From the NCBI GenBank assembly GCA_973895155.1, contig OZ316892.1, positions 23,560,001 to 23,624,000 of the forward strand: a DNA stretch of 64,000 nt, read 5' to 3'. The position numbers and the translations under genes were made by a program. The DNA is from Marsupella aquatica (Eukaryota > Marchantiophyta). Positions 63,395 to 64,000 of this stretch are shown piece by piece. Position 1 is the first letter of the stretch, and every line of letters begins with the position of its first letter. The notes beneath the pieces were generated by a model. The model was not told the origin of the DNA, ran no database searches, and saw only the letters and a program-made list of their open reading frames with translations.

Positions 63395-64000
63395 ATGTCG
63401 TACATTCGCCCTTCACAACAACACTCCACTCCGCATCCCCAACCAGTCAACCAATTCTCTCATCAAGGTTACCCGCCTACAGGGACAGTGCATGGAGCCA
63501 ATCCACCCCAACAAGCTGGACGGGGATATGCTCCACAACCAATGTATGCTCCTCAGCAAGCGTATCCTGTTGAACAAGTTGGACGGGGATATGCTCCACA
63601 ACCAATGTATCCTATCCAACAAGTTGGACGGGGACATGCTCCACAACCAGTGTATGCGCCTCTCCAAGCGTATCCTTCCCAACAAGGATTGGGATATACT
63701 CCACAACCTGGGTATGCTGCTCAGCACGGGTATCCTCAACAGCATTTGGGCAACCATGTTCATCAGCAACCGGCCAGCTTTGCTCATCAGGGATATTCTC
63801 ATCAGCAGTACTCTCAGCAGGATAACTCTCAGCAAGATTACTCTCAGCAGGATTACCTTCAGCAGGATTACTCTCAGCAAGATTACTCTCAGCAGGATTA
63901 CTTTCAGCAGGATTACTCTCGGCAAACAGGAAACGATGGTCTAAGCTCGGATCTAGGTAGTGCAGCATTGGGTTTCAGGAGCACGCCCGATGTTAGTTAT
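63395..64000 (+). CDS. Gln/Tyr/Pro-rich low-complexity protein, 3' end outside the window
   Basis: From the ATG at 63395 the frame is open for 202 codons to the window edge. A TAG stands three codons upstream, so either this is the start or an exon begins at the acceptor-like aaaatag|AT. The protein starts MSYIRPSQQHSTPHPQP. It has four imperfect repeats of VGRGYAPQPMY followed by Gln/Pro/Tyr spacers (about residues 41-110), then a run of seven QQD(Y/N) pentads (SQQDY, LQQDY, FQQDY; about residues 150-185), then LSSDLGSAALGF. This composition is that of prion-like RNA-binding or helicase tails. No folded domain is inside the window. Overlapping frames on both strands that look repetitive are echoes of the same repeats. 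Confidence 0.65.
   Translation, partial: MSYIRPSQQHSTPHPQPVNQFSHQGYPPTGTVHGANPPQQAGRGYAPQPMYAPQQAYPVEQVGRGYAPQPMYPIQQVGRGHAPQPVYAPLQAYPSQQGLGYTPQPGYAAQHGYPQQHLGNHVHQQPASFAHQGYSHQQYSQQDNSQQDYSQQDYLQQDYSQQDYSQQDYFQQDYSRQTGNDGLSSDLGSAALGFRSTPDVSY

Noticed and set aside
63303-63968. Repetitive frames on both strands (plus 63303-63944, minus 63413-63925 and 63612-63968)
   Set aside because: They are echoes of the tandem DNA repeats in the Gln/Tyr-rich frame, which has the more natural composition.

Overview
The window reads as nuclear DNA of a land plant that still makes swimming sperm (a bryophyte, lycophyte, fern, cycad or Ginkgo). Three things point there. Plant-type single-copy genes with GT-AG introns are present. 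A multi-exon SPAG6/PF16 gene, an axonemal central-pair protein that flowering plants lack, lies in the left half. About half of the window is plant-type LTR retrotransposons. The genus cannot be read from the sequence. One 100-N assembly gap lies at 14033-14132.

Genes, left to right: a membrane-anchored LRR protein without a kinase (963-1805); a two-exon peroxisomal dienoyl-CoA isomerase-like enzyme ending in SKL (5969-7795); an eight-exon SPAG6/PF16 gene (11071-15537) with a one-base frameshift near its 3' end; a secreted lipocalin on the minus strand with an extra helical segment inside the fold (17083-18378); and a Gln/Tyr-rich low-complexity protein that runs off the right edge (63395 onward). 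They do not form a pathway or operon. Between them lie decayed tandem repeats, three copies of a tRNA-like SINE family, a 1-kb long-inverted-repeat element (19906-20905) and two solo LTRs with exact target-site duplications (TSDs).

The right half is nested retrotransposons. Copia-A (minus strand, 26843-44262, TSD CAAGA) was entered by Gypsy-A (minus strand, 31839-42374, TSD CAACC). Gypsy-A is young: the 415 bp that its two LTRs share differ at one position by eye. Its 3' LTR appears to be about 4 kb long and carries a 798-codon ORF, while its 5' LTR is cut to 415 bp. To the right, a decayed Ty3/gypsy element (about 44639-60524) was entered by Copia-B (52622-59233, TSD ACATG).

The main discovery candidate is that last gypsy element. 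Its pol region carries a DNMT3-like DNA cytosine-C5 methyltransferase between protease and reverse transcriptase, in one open frame with the reverse transcriptase apart from stop codons. Its integrase ends in a PHD finger. The element thus combines a DNA-methylation writer with a putative histone reader. This copy is broken by stops and frameshifts, so it is a fossil of a possibly active family. Retrotransposon-borne DNMTs are known, as far as I recall, from dinoflagellates and charophyte algae. A land-plant case with an added PHD finger would extend that.
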